A DNA stretch of 64,000 bases from positions 1 through 64,000 of the forward strand of contig ONDH01000004.1 of NCBI GenBank assembly GCA_900316505.1, in the 5' to 3' direction. The stretch comes from an uncultured Prevotellaceae bacterium. GTDB lineage: Bacteria > Bacteroidota > Bacteroidia > Bacteroidales > Bacteroidaceae. Under the pieces are notes generated by a model. That model was not told the DNA's origin. It saw only the letters and a list, made by a program, of their open reading frames with translations, and searched no databases. The translations under genes and the position numbers were made by a program. Shown in pieces: positions 1-7,343 of the stretch (position 1 is the first letter of the stretch; each line of letters starts with the position of its first letter).

Positions 1-20
1 CATTTCAAATTGCCAAATAA

Positions 21-50
21 AATGTACATTGTACATCGTCAAATTGTAAA
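21..50. repeat. AT-rich intergenic spacer repeat
   Basis: The first 95 bases hold no gene. Positions 21-50 contain a TGTACATTGTACAT core followed by AAATTGTAAAT; the same arrangement recurs at 41574-41605 just before ffh, and the AATTGTAAAT part recurs at 52670-52697 before trpA. It is a family of short spacer repeats of unknown role. Confidence 0.5.
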
Positions 51-95
51 TACCTTAACTCCTTTAAATGATACTTGCTTATTGTTCGGGAGACA

Positions 96-662
96 TCAAT
101 TTGGTATTTTGGTCCCATTTTTGCAAATCCTTCTTGTTTCTTTGCGGGCTTCTTTCCAACGTGGAAAATATTTATCCATCAGCATATGAAAACGAAGACT
201 GTGATTGGGTTCCAACAGGTGGCAAAGTTCGTGAACCACAACGTGTTCAACGCACCAAGTTGGCAATAACAGCAGATAGATGGAAAAACAGATGGATTTG
301 CTGCGCACGTTGCAGGCGCCCCATCTGGAAATCATTGGCTTATAAGTAATCGCAAGGGGCTTTACACCCATGACTTTTGCATGGTTCTCGACCATCGGTT
401 CTATCAAAGTGTTCAGTTTGGAGATGGCTTCGGCTTTCTGTTCTTTTGTGTGCAGCGGCAACTGACTGTAAAATGCTGCTCTATTTTTTTGCTGCTCGTC
501 AGTTTTCTTCCGCGCCTTGACTATCCAATCACGATGTTCCCTTATGAAGCGAACCACCTCCATTTTGGGCATGCCATAGGGGGCTGACACATGCACATCA
601 CCACCTTTTACAATACGCATCGACAGTCTTTTTGTCCACCGGTATGTCACTTGTATGGCCAT
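96..662 (-). CDS. YgjP-family metal-dependent hydrolase (DUF45, SprT-like)
   Basis: A 188-residue protein of the YgjP/M48-like family. It carries the zinc-binding HELCH motif at residues 144-148 and a third ligand, H154, in EPNHSLRFH; E145 would be the catalytic glutamate. Length and layout (a basic, beta-rich N-terminal part followed by the C-terminal HExxH helix) match the family. The family's biological substrate is not settled. No signal peptide or membrane segment is visible, so it should be cytosolic. It is the last gene of a leftward operon, 10 bp downstream of the DUF1294 gene. Confidence 0.85.
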   Translation of the reverse strand: MAIQVTYRWTKRLSMRIVKGGDVHVSAPYGMPKMEVVRFIREHRDWIVKARKKTDEQQKNRAAFYSQLPLHTKEQKAEAISKLNTLIEPMVENHAKVMGVKPLAITYKPMISRWGACNVRSKSICFSIYLLLLPTWCVEHVVVHELCHLLEPNHSLRFHMLMDKYFPRWKEARKETRRICKNGTKIPN

Positions 663-672
663 ATCAGAAGTA

Positions 673-936
673 TCAACGGAATGAGATGAATAACACTATT
701 GCAATCTGAGCAAACAGTATCAACGGAATGCCGTACTTGAACTTTTTGTGCATCGTCTTGTGATGCCATACTTTCATACCTATCCAAGCACCAACACTAC
801 CTCCAATAACTGCGATACTCAACAAAGTCATTTCAGGGATGCGCCACTTAGAACGTTTCGCCTTCCACTTGTCAATGCCGTACAAGAAGAAGGCGAACAC
901 GTTGATTGCCAAAAGATAAATGAGTATGAGCTGCAT
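673..936 (-). CDS. DUF1294 small membrane protein
   Basis: An 87-residue protein with an N-terminal hydrophobic segment (residues 3-18), a basic YGIDKWKAKR stretch that is typical of DUF1294, and two further hydrophobic segments (about 37-52 and 70-85). It is probably an inner-membrane protein; no function is established for the family. Its ATG shares one base with the TAA of the upstream lipoprotein gene (TAATG), so the two are probably translationally coupled. The middle position in a three-gene leftward operon gives no metabolic clue. Confidence 0.8.
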   Translation of the reverse strand: MQLILIYLLAINVFAFFLYGIDKWKAKRSKWRIPEMTLLSIAVIGGSVGAWIGMKVWHHKTMHKKFKYGIPLILFAQIAIVLFISFR

Positions 937-1481
937 TATTGTATTGCGGCTTCGTCATAGACGCTCTTCAACTCGTCCATCACAACCTTGCCGTTCTCCA
1001 TGTGAAGCTTAATCTTGTTCTCACCATGCCAACCACCGTCAGTGAACGTGTAGTGATACCATCCTTCGTTGTCTTTTGTGATGCTGAGAACCTTTGATTT
1101 GACATCCTCTGCTCCTGGCTTGCCATCGTTTGAACTAGTGCGGAAAAGCCAAACTGCATAACCCTCACCATCATACTCATATTGGTCTTTAAGATATTGC
1201 AGAAAGGCTTTTGAGCAATGTTTTTCAAGGAAGTCATATTCAGTGTAGAGACCTTTCTCATACATATTGGTGATAAAGTCTTGGATGGCAGATTCATCCT
1301 CTGCATCCTCAGCAGAAGCAGCCTCCAGCCTATCCTCTTCAACAACTTGGGCTTCTTCTACCTGTTGTTCTTCCTTCACCTCATCAGGTTCAGTTGACGC
1401 GTTTGTACTATTTCCATTATTACAAGAGGTGGCACATGCCAAGAAAGATGACACAGCCAATACAATCATTGATTTTTTCAT
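936..1481 (-). CDS. Putative lipoprotein of unknown function
   Basis: A 181-residue protein with a lipoprotein signal peptide (hydrophobic stretch ending in CATSC, lipidated cysteine near residue 20), then a low-complexity Glu/Ala-rich linker (about residues 30-62) and a globular domain. The domain, with an FITNMYEKGLY start, loosely resembles the DUF3828 type, but I am not certain. It is first in a leftward operon with DUF1294 and YgjP genes. A TAACTTTG box at 1505-1512 on the minus strand is the likely promoter. Envelope location is inferred from the signal peptide. Confidence 0.7.
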   Translation of the reverse strand: MKKSMIVLAVSSFLACATSCNNGNSTNASTEPDEVKEEQQVEEAQVVEEDRLEAASAEDAEDESAIQDFITNMYEKGLYTEYDFLEKHCSKAFLQYLKDQYEYDGEGYAVWLFRTSSNDGKPGAEDVKSKVLSITKDNEGWYHYTFTDGGWHGENKIKLHMENGKVVMDELKSVYDEAAIQ

Positions 1482-1504
1482 AATTTTATAACATTTTTAG
1501 ACGA

Positions 1505-1582
1505 CAAAGTTAAGAATAATCAGGGAATTATTGCGATATTTGTACCCAAATTCATATAACTTTATTGTCAAACACGACAAAA
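1505..1582. promoter_or_regulatory. Divergent promoter region, copy A of a duplicated control sequence
   Basis: Minus-strand -7 box TAACTTTG lies at 1505-1512 and a plus-strand box GATATTTG at 1535-1542. Between and around them are TAAGAATAATCA, GGAATTAT, ATATTTGTACCC and TCAAACACGACAAAA. All four blocks recur with identical spacing at 4247-4324, in front of the aldo/keto reductase. The interval from TAAGAATA to TCAAACACGAC is 57 nt in both copies. This suggests shared control of the two divergent gene pairs. Confidence 0.6.
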
Positions 1583-1606
1583 AACAGCAATAACAACGCA
1601 TTTGAA

Positions 1607-2335
1607 ATGAAAGTAAAGATTCAAACCATGTTGGGCGACATTGTAGTTCGCTTATACGACGAGACACCTATCCATCGTGATAACTTCATCAAATTGGCAA
1701 AGGAGGGCTATTATGATGGAACGCTTTTCCACCGAGTGATTAAAGACTTTATGATTCAAGGTGGTGACCCCGATTCGAAAGGTGCACCTGCAGGAAAGAT
1801 GCTGGGTGTGGGAGGTCCTGACTACACGTTGGAAGCAGAGATAAAGGATGGTTTGTTCCATAAGCGTGGAGCATTGGCTGCCGCAAGACAAGGAGATGAG
1901 GTGAATCCACAGCGCAGAAGCAGTGGTTCGCAGTTCTACATTGTTTGGGGACAGGTATATAACGAAGGACAACTTCGCCAGTATTCCAAGCAGTTGAGAA
2001 TGCAGAAAGTACAAGCTGTCTTCAATGACCTTGCAGCCAGTCATCGTGACGAAATCATGCAGATGCGCCGTGACAGAAATCGTGACGGACTTCAAGCCCT
2101 GCAAGATAAATTGGTGGCAGAAGCAGAAAGCAAGGTCGGCAAGAATGGTCTGACAGAGGAACAGTTGAAGGTTTACTCAACAATCGGAGGCACCCCACAT
2201 CTTGATGGTCAATACACCGTATTTGGCGAGGTAGAAGAAGGACTGGATGTTGTGGAAATGATTAAAAATTCAGCTACAGGACGTGCTGACAGACCTGTTG
2301 ATGACATTGAAATGCGGATGGTTGTTGTTGAATGA
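1607..2335 (+). CDS. Peptidyl-prolyl cis-trans isomerase, cyclophilin type
   Basis: A 242-residue cyclophilin. It contains FHRVIKDFMIQGGDP near the N-terminus, GSQFYIVWG in the middle and FGEVEEGLDVVEMI near the C-terminus, all typical of bacterial cyclophilins. Between the QF motif and the C-terminal strand is a charged, helical insertion of about 70 residues rich in Arg and Gln, as in other Bacteroidales homologues. No signal peptide is visible, so it should act on proline peptide bonds in the cytoplasm. The chosen start is ATG 1607; the frame extends upstream to TTG 1565, but that part lies in the conserved 5' leader. Confidence 0.9.
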   Translation: MKVKIQTMLGDIVVRLYDETPIHRDNFIKLAKEGYYDGTLFHRVIKDFMIQGGDPDSKGAPAGKMLGVGGPDYTLEAEIKDGLFHKRGALAAARQGDEVNPQRRSSGSQFYIVWGQVYNEGQLRQYSKQLRMQKVQAVFNDLAASHRDEIMQMRRDRNRDGLQALQDKLVAEAESKVGKNGLTEEQLKVYSTIGGTPHLDGQYTVFGEVEEGLDVVEMIKNSATGRADRPVDDIEMRMVVVE

Positions 2336-2354
2336 AGATAGGGTGAATCTTTGA

Positions 2355-3149
2355 TTACACCACATTGAAATGTCTTAAGGCATTGAGAATACCGTCATCA
2401 TCGACAGAAGTGGTGACATGATCTGCCAATTCTTTCAGTTCATCGATAGCATTGCCCATCGCAATGCCAATACCAGCCTGAACAATCATTGATGTGTCGT
2501 TGCCACCATCACCAAAGGCAATGGTTCGCTTGGGGTCAAAACCTTCATGACGAGCCATCGCAAGAATGCCTTTCCCCTTGTCTGCACCATTAGCTGTGAT
2601 GTCTGTAAATTCAGGATGCCACCTTCCTGACACGCACAGCGGTATGCGAGCCATCAGCTCCTGCTCGTAATCAGACCGGAAAAAAGGTGTCAACTGAAGA
2701 ATGTCCTGCTGGAGCACGTCTTCCAATAGCGAGGCATTTGCCAGTTCATTGACTGCCAACATCTGGTGAAAAATGCGCTCAACATCCCCCGTCGGATCAA
2801 GAACTGCCACGTCCTTACGTCCGACCACAATAAGACTATAGCCCTTCGCTTTCGCATCTTCCACACAGGTCATTACATCCTGTTTAGGAATTGGTTGACA
2901 GCAAACCAACTCATCCCCCACATAGCATAATGCTCCGTTCGTGGTGACATAGCCGTCAATAAGGTGTTCGATGGCTTTCAGATTCGTGATGATAAGTGGT
3001 GGACGTCCTGTTGCAATATACACCCTGGACCCGTTTGCCTTTGCCTGAGTTAATGCAAGAAGAGTGGAAGACGGAATCTCATGTGTATTGAAACTCACGA
3101 GTGTCCCATCAATATCGAAGAATAAGGCATATTTCTCTTTAGATTCCAT
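2355..3149 (-). CDS. HAD-superfamily hydrolase, Cof type (IIB cap)
   Basis: A 264-residue phosphatase of the Cof/YwpJ group. Motif I is DIDGTLV with nucleophile D12 and acid/base D14, and the late motif IV is GDGGNDTSMI. The middle portion is the C2B cap domain. These enzymes dephosphorylate small sugar phosphates or flavin and nucleotide cofactors; the substrate here cannot be told from sequence. It converges on the cyclophilin gene with a 19-bp gap and stands 40 bp after the carbonic anhydrase gene on the same strand, so the two may be co-transcribed. Confidence 0.88.
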   Translation of the reverse strand: MESKEKYALFFDIDGTLVSFNTHEIPSSTLLALTQAKANGSRVYIATGRPPLIITNLKAIEHLIDGYVTTNGALCYVGDELVCCQPIPKQDVMTCVEDAKAKGYSLIVVGRKDVAVLDPTGDVERIFHQMLAVNELANASLLEDVLQQDILQLTPFFRSDYEQELMARIPLCVSGRWHPEFTDITANGADKGKGILAMARHEGFDPKRTIAFGDGGNDTSMIVQAGIGIAMGNAIDELKELADHVTTSVDDDGILNALRHFNVV

Positions 3150-3189
3150 TACGCTAAGCAGGGTTTCAACAGCGTCTTACAGTGTCATG

Positions 3190-3732
3190 TTATCGAATTT
3201 CTTCAAGTTCTCCTGTTTCGGAATCAATAATGAACCCACGAACAACAATGTCCTTTGGAACCAAAGGATGTGTCTTGATGGTCTCGACGGTCTTACGGAC
3301 AGATTCAGGTGTGTCCTTGAAACCCTCCAGCCAATGATGCAGGTCTATTCCGCACTTCTGAATGGTGTCGAGCGTTTCGTCGGTCACACCACGGGCAATC
3401 ATTTCATGGTGAAAGTGGTCAAAACTCATGTGACAGGCACCACAGTGTGAATGAGCCACCACCATGATTTCCTCCACACCCAATTCATAAATGGCAACAA
3501 TCAAACTGCGCATGGCTGAGTCAAAAGCAGAGATGACCAAACCTCCTGCATTCTTGATAATCTTTGCATCGCCGTTCTTCAAGCCCAATGCGGCTGGAAG
3601 CAATTCGGTCAATCGTGTGTCCATACATGACAGAACGGCAAGTTTCTTGTCGGGATACTTGTCCGTGATATACCTCTCGTAACCTTTCTTTTCCACGAAG
3701 GTCTTGTTGTAGCTGATAATCTGGTCAATCAT
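3190..3732 (-). CDS. Beta-class carbonic anhydrase
   Basis: A 180-residue enzyme interconverting CO2 and bicarbonate. The zinc ligands are visible: C36 in SCMDTR (with the catalytic Asp38-Arg40 dyad), H94 and C97 in AHSHCGAC. The length fits the short YvdA/plant-type beta class. There is no signal peptide, so it should be cytosolic, where bicarbonate would feed carboxylases. It lies upstream of the HAD gene on the same strand. Confidence 0.92.
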   Translation of the reverse strand: MIDQIISYNKTFVEKKGYERYITDKYPDKKLAVLSCMDTRLTELLPAALGLKNGDAKIIKNAGGLVISAFDSAMRSLIVAIYELGVEEIMVVAHSHCGACHMSFDHFHHEMIARGVTDETLDTIQKCGIDLHHWLEGFKDTPESVRKTVETIKTHPLVPKDIVVRGFIIDSETGELEEIR

Positions 3733-3847
3733 AAGTTGTAGTTCATTCTCTGTCGTGGTGACTGTTTTGTCTTTCCACCACGCCGTTAATAAAATTGTCG
3801 TCTATTATCTTCGTCATATTACCGTTCGTCCTGCTTTTTGAAGAATC

Positions 3848-4228
3848 CTAAAATCCGAAGAACTCTTTCAGCCCTACTTTTTCCTTTAGGTCATCTACAG
3901 TAAATCCAAAATGAGAGGCTGAAGCAAGGGTAATGACGCGTTCGAGAAACTCATCGTATGAAAACGAAAACCACTCCTCTGGAATATCCACATTGATAGT
4001 TCCTCCTCCATTGTGACTACCCTCATTCCAGGCTTCGTCAAGTTCAGCCTCATACGTACCGCCCTCCTTCTTGTTGAAGCAGTACCACGAAACCCATTCT
4101 TCCTGTCCTTCAACATTGTGACCTACGAATAGAGGGGCGGAGTACGACTTTGACGAATAGGCAGCCTCACCCTTCTTCGCATACCTGTGATAGATCATGA
4201 ATTTGTCTTTTTGCATAAAAACATCCAT
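3848..4228 (-). CDS. Hypothetical protein
   Basis: A 126-residue acidic, soluble protein that I do not recognise. It is rich in Trp, Tyr and Phe (EEWVSWYCFN, EEWFSFSYDEFLERV) and has no signal peptide. The frame extends to a TTG at 4249, but the minus-strand -7 box TACATTTG at 4247-4254 would place transcription start near 4241. ATG 4228, preceded by an AGGA, is therefore preferred. It is divergent from the aldo/keto reductase across copy B of the duplicated control region. Confidence 0.6.
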   Translation of the reverse strand: MDVFMQKDKFMIYHRYAKKGEAAYSSKSYSAPLFVGHNVEGQEEWVSWYCFNKKEGGTYEAELDEAWNEGSHNGGGTINVDIPEEWFSFSYDEFLERVITLASASHFGFTVDDLKEKVGLKEFFGF

Positions 4229-4246
4229 TTCTTGAAATAATCCTTG

Positions 4247-4324
4247 CAAATGTAAGAATAATCATGGAATTATCCCTATATTTGTACCCGCTTTTATGTA
4301 AAAACATTCTCAAACACGACAAAA
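4247..4324. promoter_or_regulatory. Divergent promoter region, copy B of a duplicated control sequence
   Basis: A minus-strand TACATTTG box (4247-4254) abuts TAAGAATAATCA (from 4253), followed by GGAATTAT, the plus-strand consensus box TATATTTG (4278-4285) running into TACCC, and TCAAACACGACAAAA from 4310. The arrangement matches copy A at 1505-1582 without gaps. A common regulator or a segmental duplication would explain it. Confidence 0.65.
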
Positions 4325-4339
4325 GAACTGAAACTATAT

Positions 4340-5161
4340 ATGATTAGACTAAACAACAACATCGAAATTCCGCAGATGGGTGTCGGCACATGGACACTCA
4401 GGGGCGAAACTGCCATCAACAACGTATGCATGGCACTTAAGACGGGATTCCGTCATATTGATACGGCTCAGATGTATGAAAATGAAGCCGAAGTTGGTCA
4501 GGGAATTATTAACAGCGGAGTGACTCGCAAAGAGATCTTTCTCACCACGAAAGTTGCCCCACCTACGATGCGTGAAGGCGAAAATGCTGTCAGAAAGTCC
4601 ATTGATGACAGTCTTTCACGATTGAACACCCCCTACCTCGATCTTCTGTTGATTCATTGGCCGGTGAAAGATTGTGTGAAATTCACATGGCAAATTATGG
4701 AATCGTATGTGAAAGATGGAAAAATTCGTTCCATAGGTGTCAGCAACTTCAATCCCAACCATCTGGAGGATTTACTTTCGTATGCGGAAATCCGTCCTGT
4801 CATCAATCAGATAGAGGTTCATCCCTATATGTCCCAAGTGGAGAATATTGAATTCAATCGTAACCTCGGCATTCAAGTCGAAGCATGGGGACCTTTCGGA
4901 CAGGGGGACATAGACATTGCAGGAAATCCTGTACTGCAAGCCTTGGCAACAAAGTATCAAAAGACCATTCCTCAAATTGTGCTCCGATGGATTGTACAAA
5001 GGGGACTCATCACCATTCCCCGATGCAAGCCCAACCATTTTGCCGAGAACCTTGCAGTCATGCAGTTCTCGCTCACAAATGAGGATATGCAAGCGATCAA
5101 TGCGCTGAATCAGAATCATCGTTCTGACCCAAGAAATAATCCAGACAATTTCCCTTGGTAA
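4340..5161 (+). CDS. Aldo/keto reductase
   Basis: A 273-residue NADPH-dependent carbonyl reductase of the AKR superfamily (DkgA-like). The catalytic tetrad is complete: D41 and Y46 in HIDTAQMY, K71 in LTTKV and H106 in LLLIHWP. GVSNFNPNHLEDLL and the C-terminal IPRC cofactor loop (IPRCKPNHFAENL) are also present. The enzyme is soluble; its carbonyl substrate cannot be predicted. Transcription should start from copy B of the duplicated promoter, and a 51-codon gene follows 5 bp after the stop. Confidence 0.92.
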   Translation: MIRLNNNIEIPQMGVGTWTLRGETAINNVCMALKTGFRHIDTAQMYENEAEVGQGIINSGVTRKEIFLTTKVAPPTMREGENAVRKSIDDSLSRLNTPYLDLLLIHWPVKDCVKFTWQIMESYVKDGKIRSIGVSNFNPNHLEDLLSYAEIRPVINQIEVHPYMSQVENIEFNRNLGIQVEAWGPFGQGDIDIAGNPVLQALATKYQKTIPQIVLRWIVQRGLITIPRCKPNHFAENLAVMQFSLTNEDMQAINALNQNHRSDPRNNPDNFPW

Positions 5162-5166
5162 TAATA

Positions 5167-5322
5167 ATGGCAATGGCATATACAGGAAGATTTGAGCAAC
5201 ACGAGGACTATCGTCGTGAAGAACTGATACGGAAGATAGAACATGCCGTGGCAAATCTGACTCTTCAAGAGTTGGAGGCACTCTATTACGACATGAGCAC
5301 GAAGAATTATATTAACGATTAA
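5167..5322 (+). CDS. Small hypothetical protein (51 aa)
   Basis: A 51-codon frame begins with ATG 5167, 5 bp after the reductase stop codon, and ends with TAA at 5320-5322. It encodes a hydrophilic peptide with an amphipathic helix around EELIRKIEHAVANLTLQELE. The coding-like composition and operon spacing argue for a real gene. I recognise no family. The helix and the length suggest a small cytosolic protein. Confidence 0.5.
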   Translation: MAMAYTGRFEQHEDYRREELIRKIEHAVANLTLQELEALYYDMSTKNYIND

Positions 5323-5436
5323 TTGAGTGGTGATTGAACAGTACATATGACAGAACTGGAAAAATGCAACACAGAGATGGAATGCTGCTATGCTTCAAGC
5401 ACAACTGACACGAACTATTGAAAAGGATATAGAAGA

Positions 5437-5808
5437 ATGATTGAGATTGGACTTAAACATACCAGTGAATTGACGGTGGACGAATCCGTCACCGCCATTC
5501 AGATGGGGTCAGGTGACCTGCCCGTACTTGCCACACCAGCCATGATGGCGTTGATGGAAAACGCAGCCATGCTGGCAGTTAAAGACGAACTTCCAGAAGG
5601 CTGCACCACGGTGGGTGGTCATATTGCATCCTCACACCTGAAACCTTCCAAGATGGGTGAAACGCTCATCGCCACCGCAGAAGTCACGAAAGTTGAAGGA
5701 AAGAAAATCGAGTTCAATGTGGCAGCTTACACCGGCGAAACGTTGTTGGGAGAAGGCACCCATCTAAGGTTCATTGTGGACAGGGAACGGTTCATGTCAA
5801 AGTATTGA
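5437..5808 (+). CDS. Hotdog-fold thioesterase, FlK-like
   Basis: A 123-residue single hotdog domain. Its sequence resembles fluoroacetyl-CoA thioesterase (FlK) and related acyl-CoA thioesterases: T33 and E41 in the helix TPAMMALMENAA, then the H62 to H67 segment GGHIASSH in the next strand, match the usual catalytic positions. It should hydrolyse small acyl-CoA thioesters in the cytosol, but the substrate is unknown. ATG 5437 overlaps a TGA (ATGA), so a tiny upstream frame ending there may be coupled to it. A 100-aa gene follows 4 bp downstream. Confidence 0.82.
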   Translation: MIEIGLKHTSELTVDESVTAIQMGSGDLPVLATPAMMALMENAAMLAVKDELPEGCTTVGGHIASSHLKPSKMGETLIATAEVTKVEGKKIEFNVAAYTGETLLGEGTHLRFIVDRERFMSKY

Positions 5809-5812
5809 ATAG

Positions 5813-6115
5813 ATGGAGCATCCCAAATTCATTATCACCAAGAATGGTCATTTCCGTTTAGGCATGGTTCATTTACACAAAGACCTGCTCAAATCAGGAG
5901 AGGTTTGTCTTGGAGGTGGCTATTATCAATTTGATTACACATCCAACCGAATCATCCTCAGCCGTTCGTCATACGACTATGGAGAGCCTCGCTGGCATCT
6001 TTTGGAAACGCTGAAAGTACCCTCTGTGTATAAAGGGTTGCGGTTGGTGTACTATTATGATGACGGTCAAGAATTCGATATTAGTCAACAACTTAAGTTA
6101 GAATATTACGACTAA
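5813..6115 (+). CDS. Hypothetical protein (100 aa)
   Basis: A beta-rich, soluble protein with many Tyr and His residues (GGGYYQFDYTSN, LRLVYYYDDGQEFD). I do not recognise a family. It begins 4 bp after the thioesterase stop codon and ends 22 bp before a strong bidirectional terminator, so it is the last gene of the reductase-thioesterase transcription unit. Confidence 0.6.
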   Translation: MEHPKFIITKNGHFRLGMVHLHKDLLKSGEVCLGGGYYQFDYTSNRIILSRSSYDYGEPRWHLLETLKVPSVYKGLRLVYYYDDGQEFDISQQLKLEYYD

Positions 6116-6137
6116 TTGAAGATAAAAGAAATCAAAA

Positions 6138-6161
6138 ATGGGTAGCCTTTCGGCTACCCAT
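6138..6161. terminator. Bidirectional intrinsic terminator
   Basis: A perfect 10-bp stem, ATGGGTAGCC (6138-6147) with GGCTACCCAT (6152-6161), has a TTTC loop. A run of T follows on both strands. It serves the rightward thioesterase operon and the leftward tRNA-Ser gene. Confidence 0.9.
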
Positions 6162-6165
6162 TTTG

Positions 6166-6252
6166 CGGAAGGAGGGGGATTCGAACCCCCGGTACGGTAA
6201 CCCGTACGTCAGTTTAGCAAACTGGTGGTTTCAGCCACTCACCCATCCTTCC
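6166..6252 (-). tRNA. tRNA-Ser (GCU anticodon)
   Basis: The minus strand folds into an 87-nt class II tRNA with a 7-bp acceptor stem (GGAAGGA with TCCTTCC), anticodon loop TTGCTAA giving GCU for AGC/AGU codons, a long variable arm (GTACGGGTTACCGTAC region) and the T-loop GTTCGAATC. The CCA end is not encoded. A TACCTTTG box on the minus strand at 6330-6337 is the likely promoter and the hairpin at 6138-6161 the terminator. Confidence 0.95.
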
Positions 6253-6329
6253 GGAACTGTGCGTTCTGAATTTGCTCCGACAAGTGCATTTCTCCTTGGC
6301 TAAAGGTGCTCCTTTGTCTTTTGCGAGTG

Positions 6330-6337
6330 CAAAGGTA
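6330..6337 (-). promoter_or_regulatory. -7 box of the tRNA-Ser promoter
   Basis: CAAAGGTA on the plus strand reads TACCTTTG on the minus strand, a perfect Bacteroidetes -7 box 78 nt upstream of the tRNA 5' end. It overlaps the first copy of the 33-bp repeat. Confidence 0.6.
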
Positions 6338-6450
6338 GTGCAAATTTTAGACACTACAAAATAAAAGAATACTTTTTTTATATTTTTAGTGTTAAAATGC
6401 AGCCTGCCTTATTCAACGGTAGTGCAAATTTTAGACACTACAAAATAAAA
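6334..6450. repeat. Pair of 33-bp direct repeats with dyad symmetry
   Basis: The 33-bp sequence starting GGTAGTGCAAATTTTAGACA occurs at 6334-6366 and again at 6418-6450, an 84-bp offset. Each copy contains the dyad GTAGTG-N11-CACTAC. The pair lies between the divergent tRNA-Ser and mazG promoters. It could be a duplicated operator or a small segmental duplication. Confidence 0.75.
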
Positions 6451-6465
6451 TTGAGGAAAAAATCG

Positions 6466-6473
6466 TACCTTTG
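6466..6473 (+). promoter_or_regulatory. -7 box of the mazG promoter
   Basis: TACCTTTG, followed by CGG. It places transcription start near 6479, downstream of the first in-frame ATG (6397), which rules that start out and favours ATG 6514. Confidence 0.6.
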
Positions 6474-6513
6474 CGGAAAATTTATGCTGCACATTATATA
6501 TAATAATAGAAAT

Positions 6514-7341
6514 ATGCATTCAAGACAAGAAAAGATGGAGGCTTTCGGACGTTTGCTTGACGTAATGGATGACCTCCGTGAAAAATGCCCTTGGGACAGG
6601 AAACAAACCAACGAGTCGTTGCGCCCCAACACAATTGAGGAAACATACGAACTTTGTGATGCCCTCATGAAAGAGGACAATCTCAATATCTGCAAAGAAT
6701 TGGGAGATGTGTTGCTCCACATCGTCTTCTATTCGAAGATTGGTGAAGAGAAAGGCGCTTTCGATGTGGCAGATGTGTGCCATAAGCTTTGTGACAAGCT
6801 CATCTTCCGTCACCCTCATGTGTATGGCGATGTAAAGGCAGAGACAGCCAGCGATGTGAAACGTACATGGGAACAAATCAAAACCAAAGAGAAAGACGGC
6901 AACAAGACCGTACTGTCAGGAGTGCCCGACGCTCTACCCTCTCTCATCAAGGCTTACCGCATTCAAGACAAAGCTCGTAATGTGGGCTTTGACTGGGAAG
7001 AACGACGCGATGTGTGGAAGAAGGTGAAGGAGGAAATCACAGAGTTTGAAGCAGAAGTGGAGACACTTTACAACAATGCTGAGACAGATGAGGCAAAAGC
7101 GGCCGCCAAGCAACATGCCACCGAAGAATTTGGCGATGTGATGTTCAGTCTTATCAATGCTGCACGTCTCTATAAAATCAACCCTGACAACGCCCTCGAA
7201 CACACTAACCAGAAGTTCATCAAGCGCTTTAACTACGTGGAAGCCAAAGCGAAAGAAAAAGGTCAGGACTTGAAAGACCTGACCTTGGAACAAATGGATG
7301 CTTGGTGGAATGAAGCCAAGCAGATTCCAACAAAGGGATAA
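6514..7341 (+). CDS. mazG: Nucleoside triphosphate pyrophosphohydrolase MazG
   Basis: A 275-residue MazG with two all-alpha NTP-PPase domains. The first contains CPWDRKQTNESLRPNTIEE (about residues 21-39) and an ELGDVLLH metal motif (EExxE...ExxD pattern); the second contains EEFGDVMFSLIN. MazG hydrolyses non-canonical and canonical NTPs to NMP and PPi, cleaning the nucleotide pool and in enterobacteria lowering ppGpp. ATG 6514 is chosen because the TACCTTTG promoter box at 6466-6473 lies downstream of the longer frame's start. It converges on a secreted-protein gene with a gap of only 2 bp. Confidence 0.93.
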   Translation: MHSRQEKMEAFGRLLDVMDDLREKCPWDRKQTNESLRPNTIEETYELCDALMKEDNLNICKELGDVLLHIVFYSKIGEEKGAFDVADVCHKLCDKLIFRHPHVYGDVKAETASDVKRTWEQIKTKEKDGNKTVLSGVPDALPSLIKAYRIQDKARNVGFDWEERRDVWKKVKEEITEFEAEVETLYNNAETDEAKAAAKQHATEEFGDVMFSLINAARLYKINPDNALEHTNQKFIKRFNYVEAKAKEKGQDLKDLTLEQMDAWWNEAKQIPTKG

Positions 7342-7343
7342 TC

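Noticed and set aside
1565..1606. TTG start adding 14 residues to the cyclophilin
   Set aside because: The extension is the conserved 5' leader shared with the aldo/keto reductase gene, and the fold begins right after ATG 1607.
6397..6513. Longer N-terminus of MazG
   Set aside because: The TACCTTTG promoter box at 6466-6473 and a 33-bp repeat lie inside this stretch, and MazG homology begins only after 6514.
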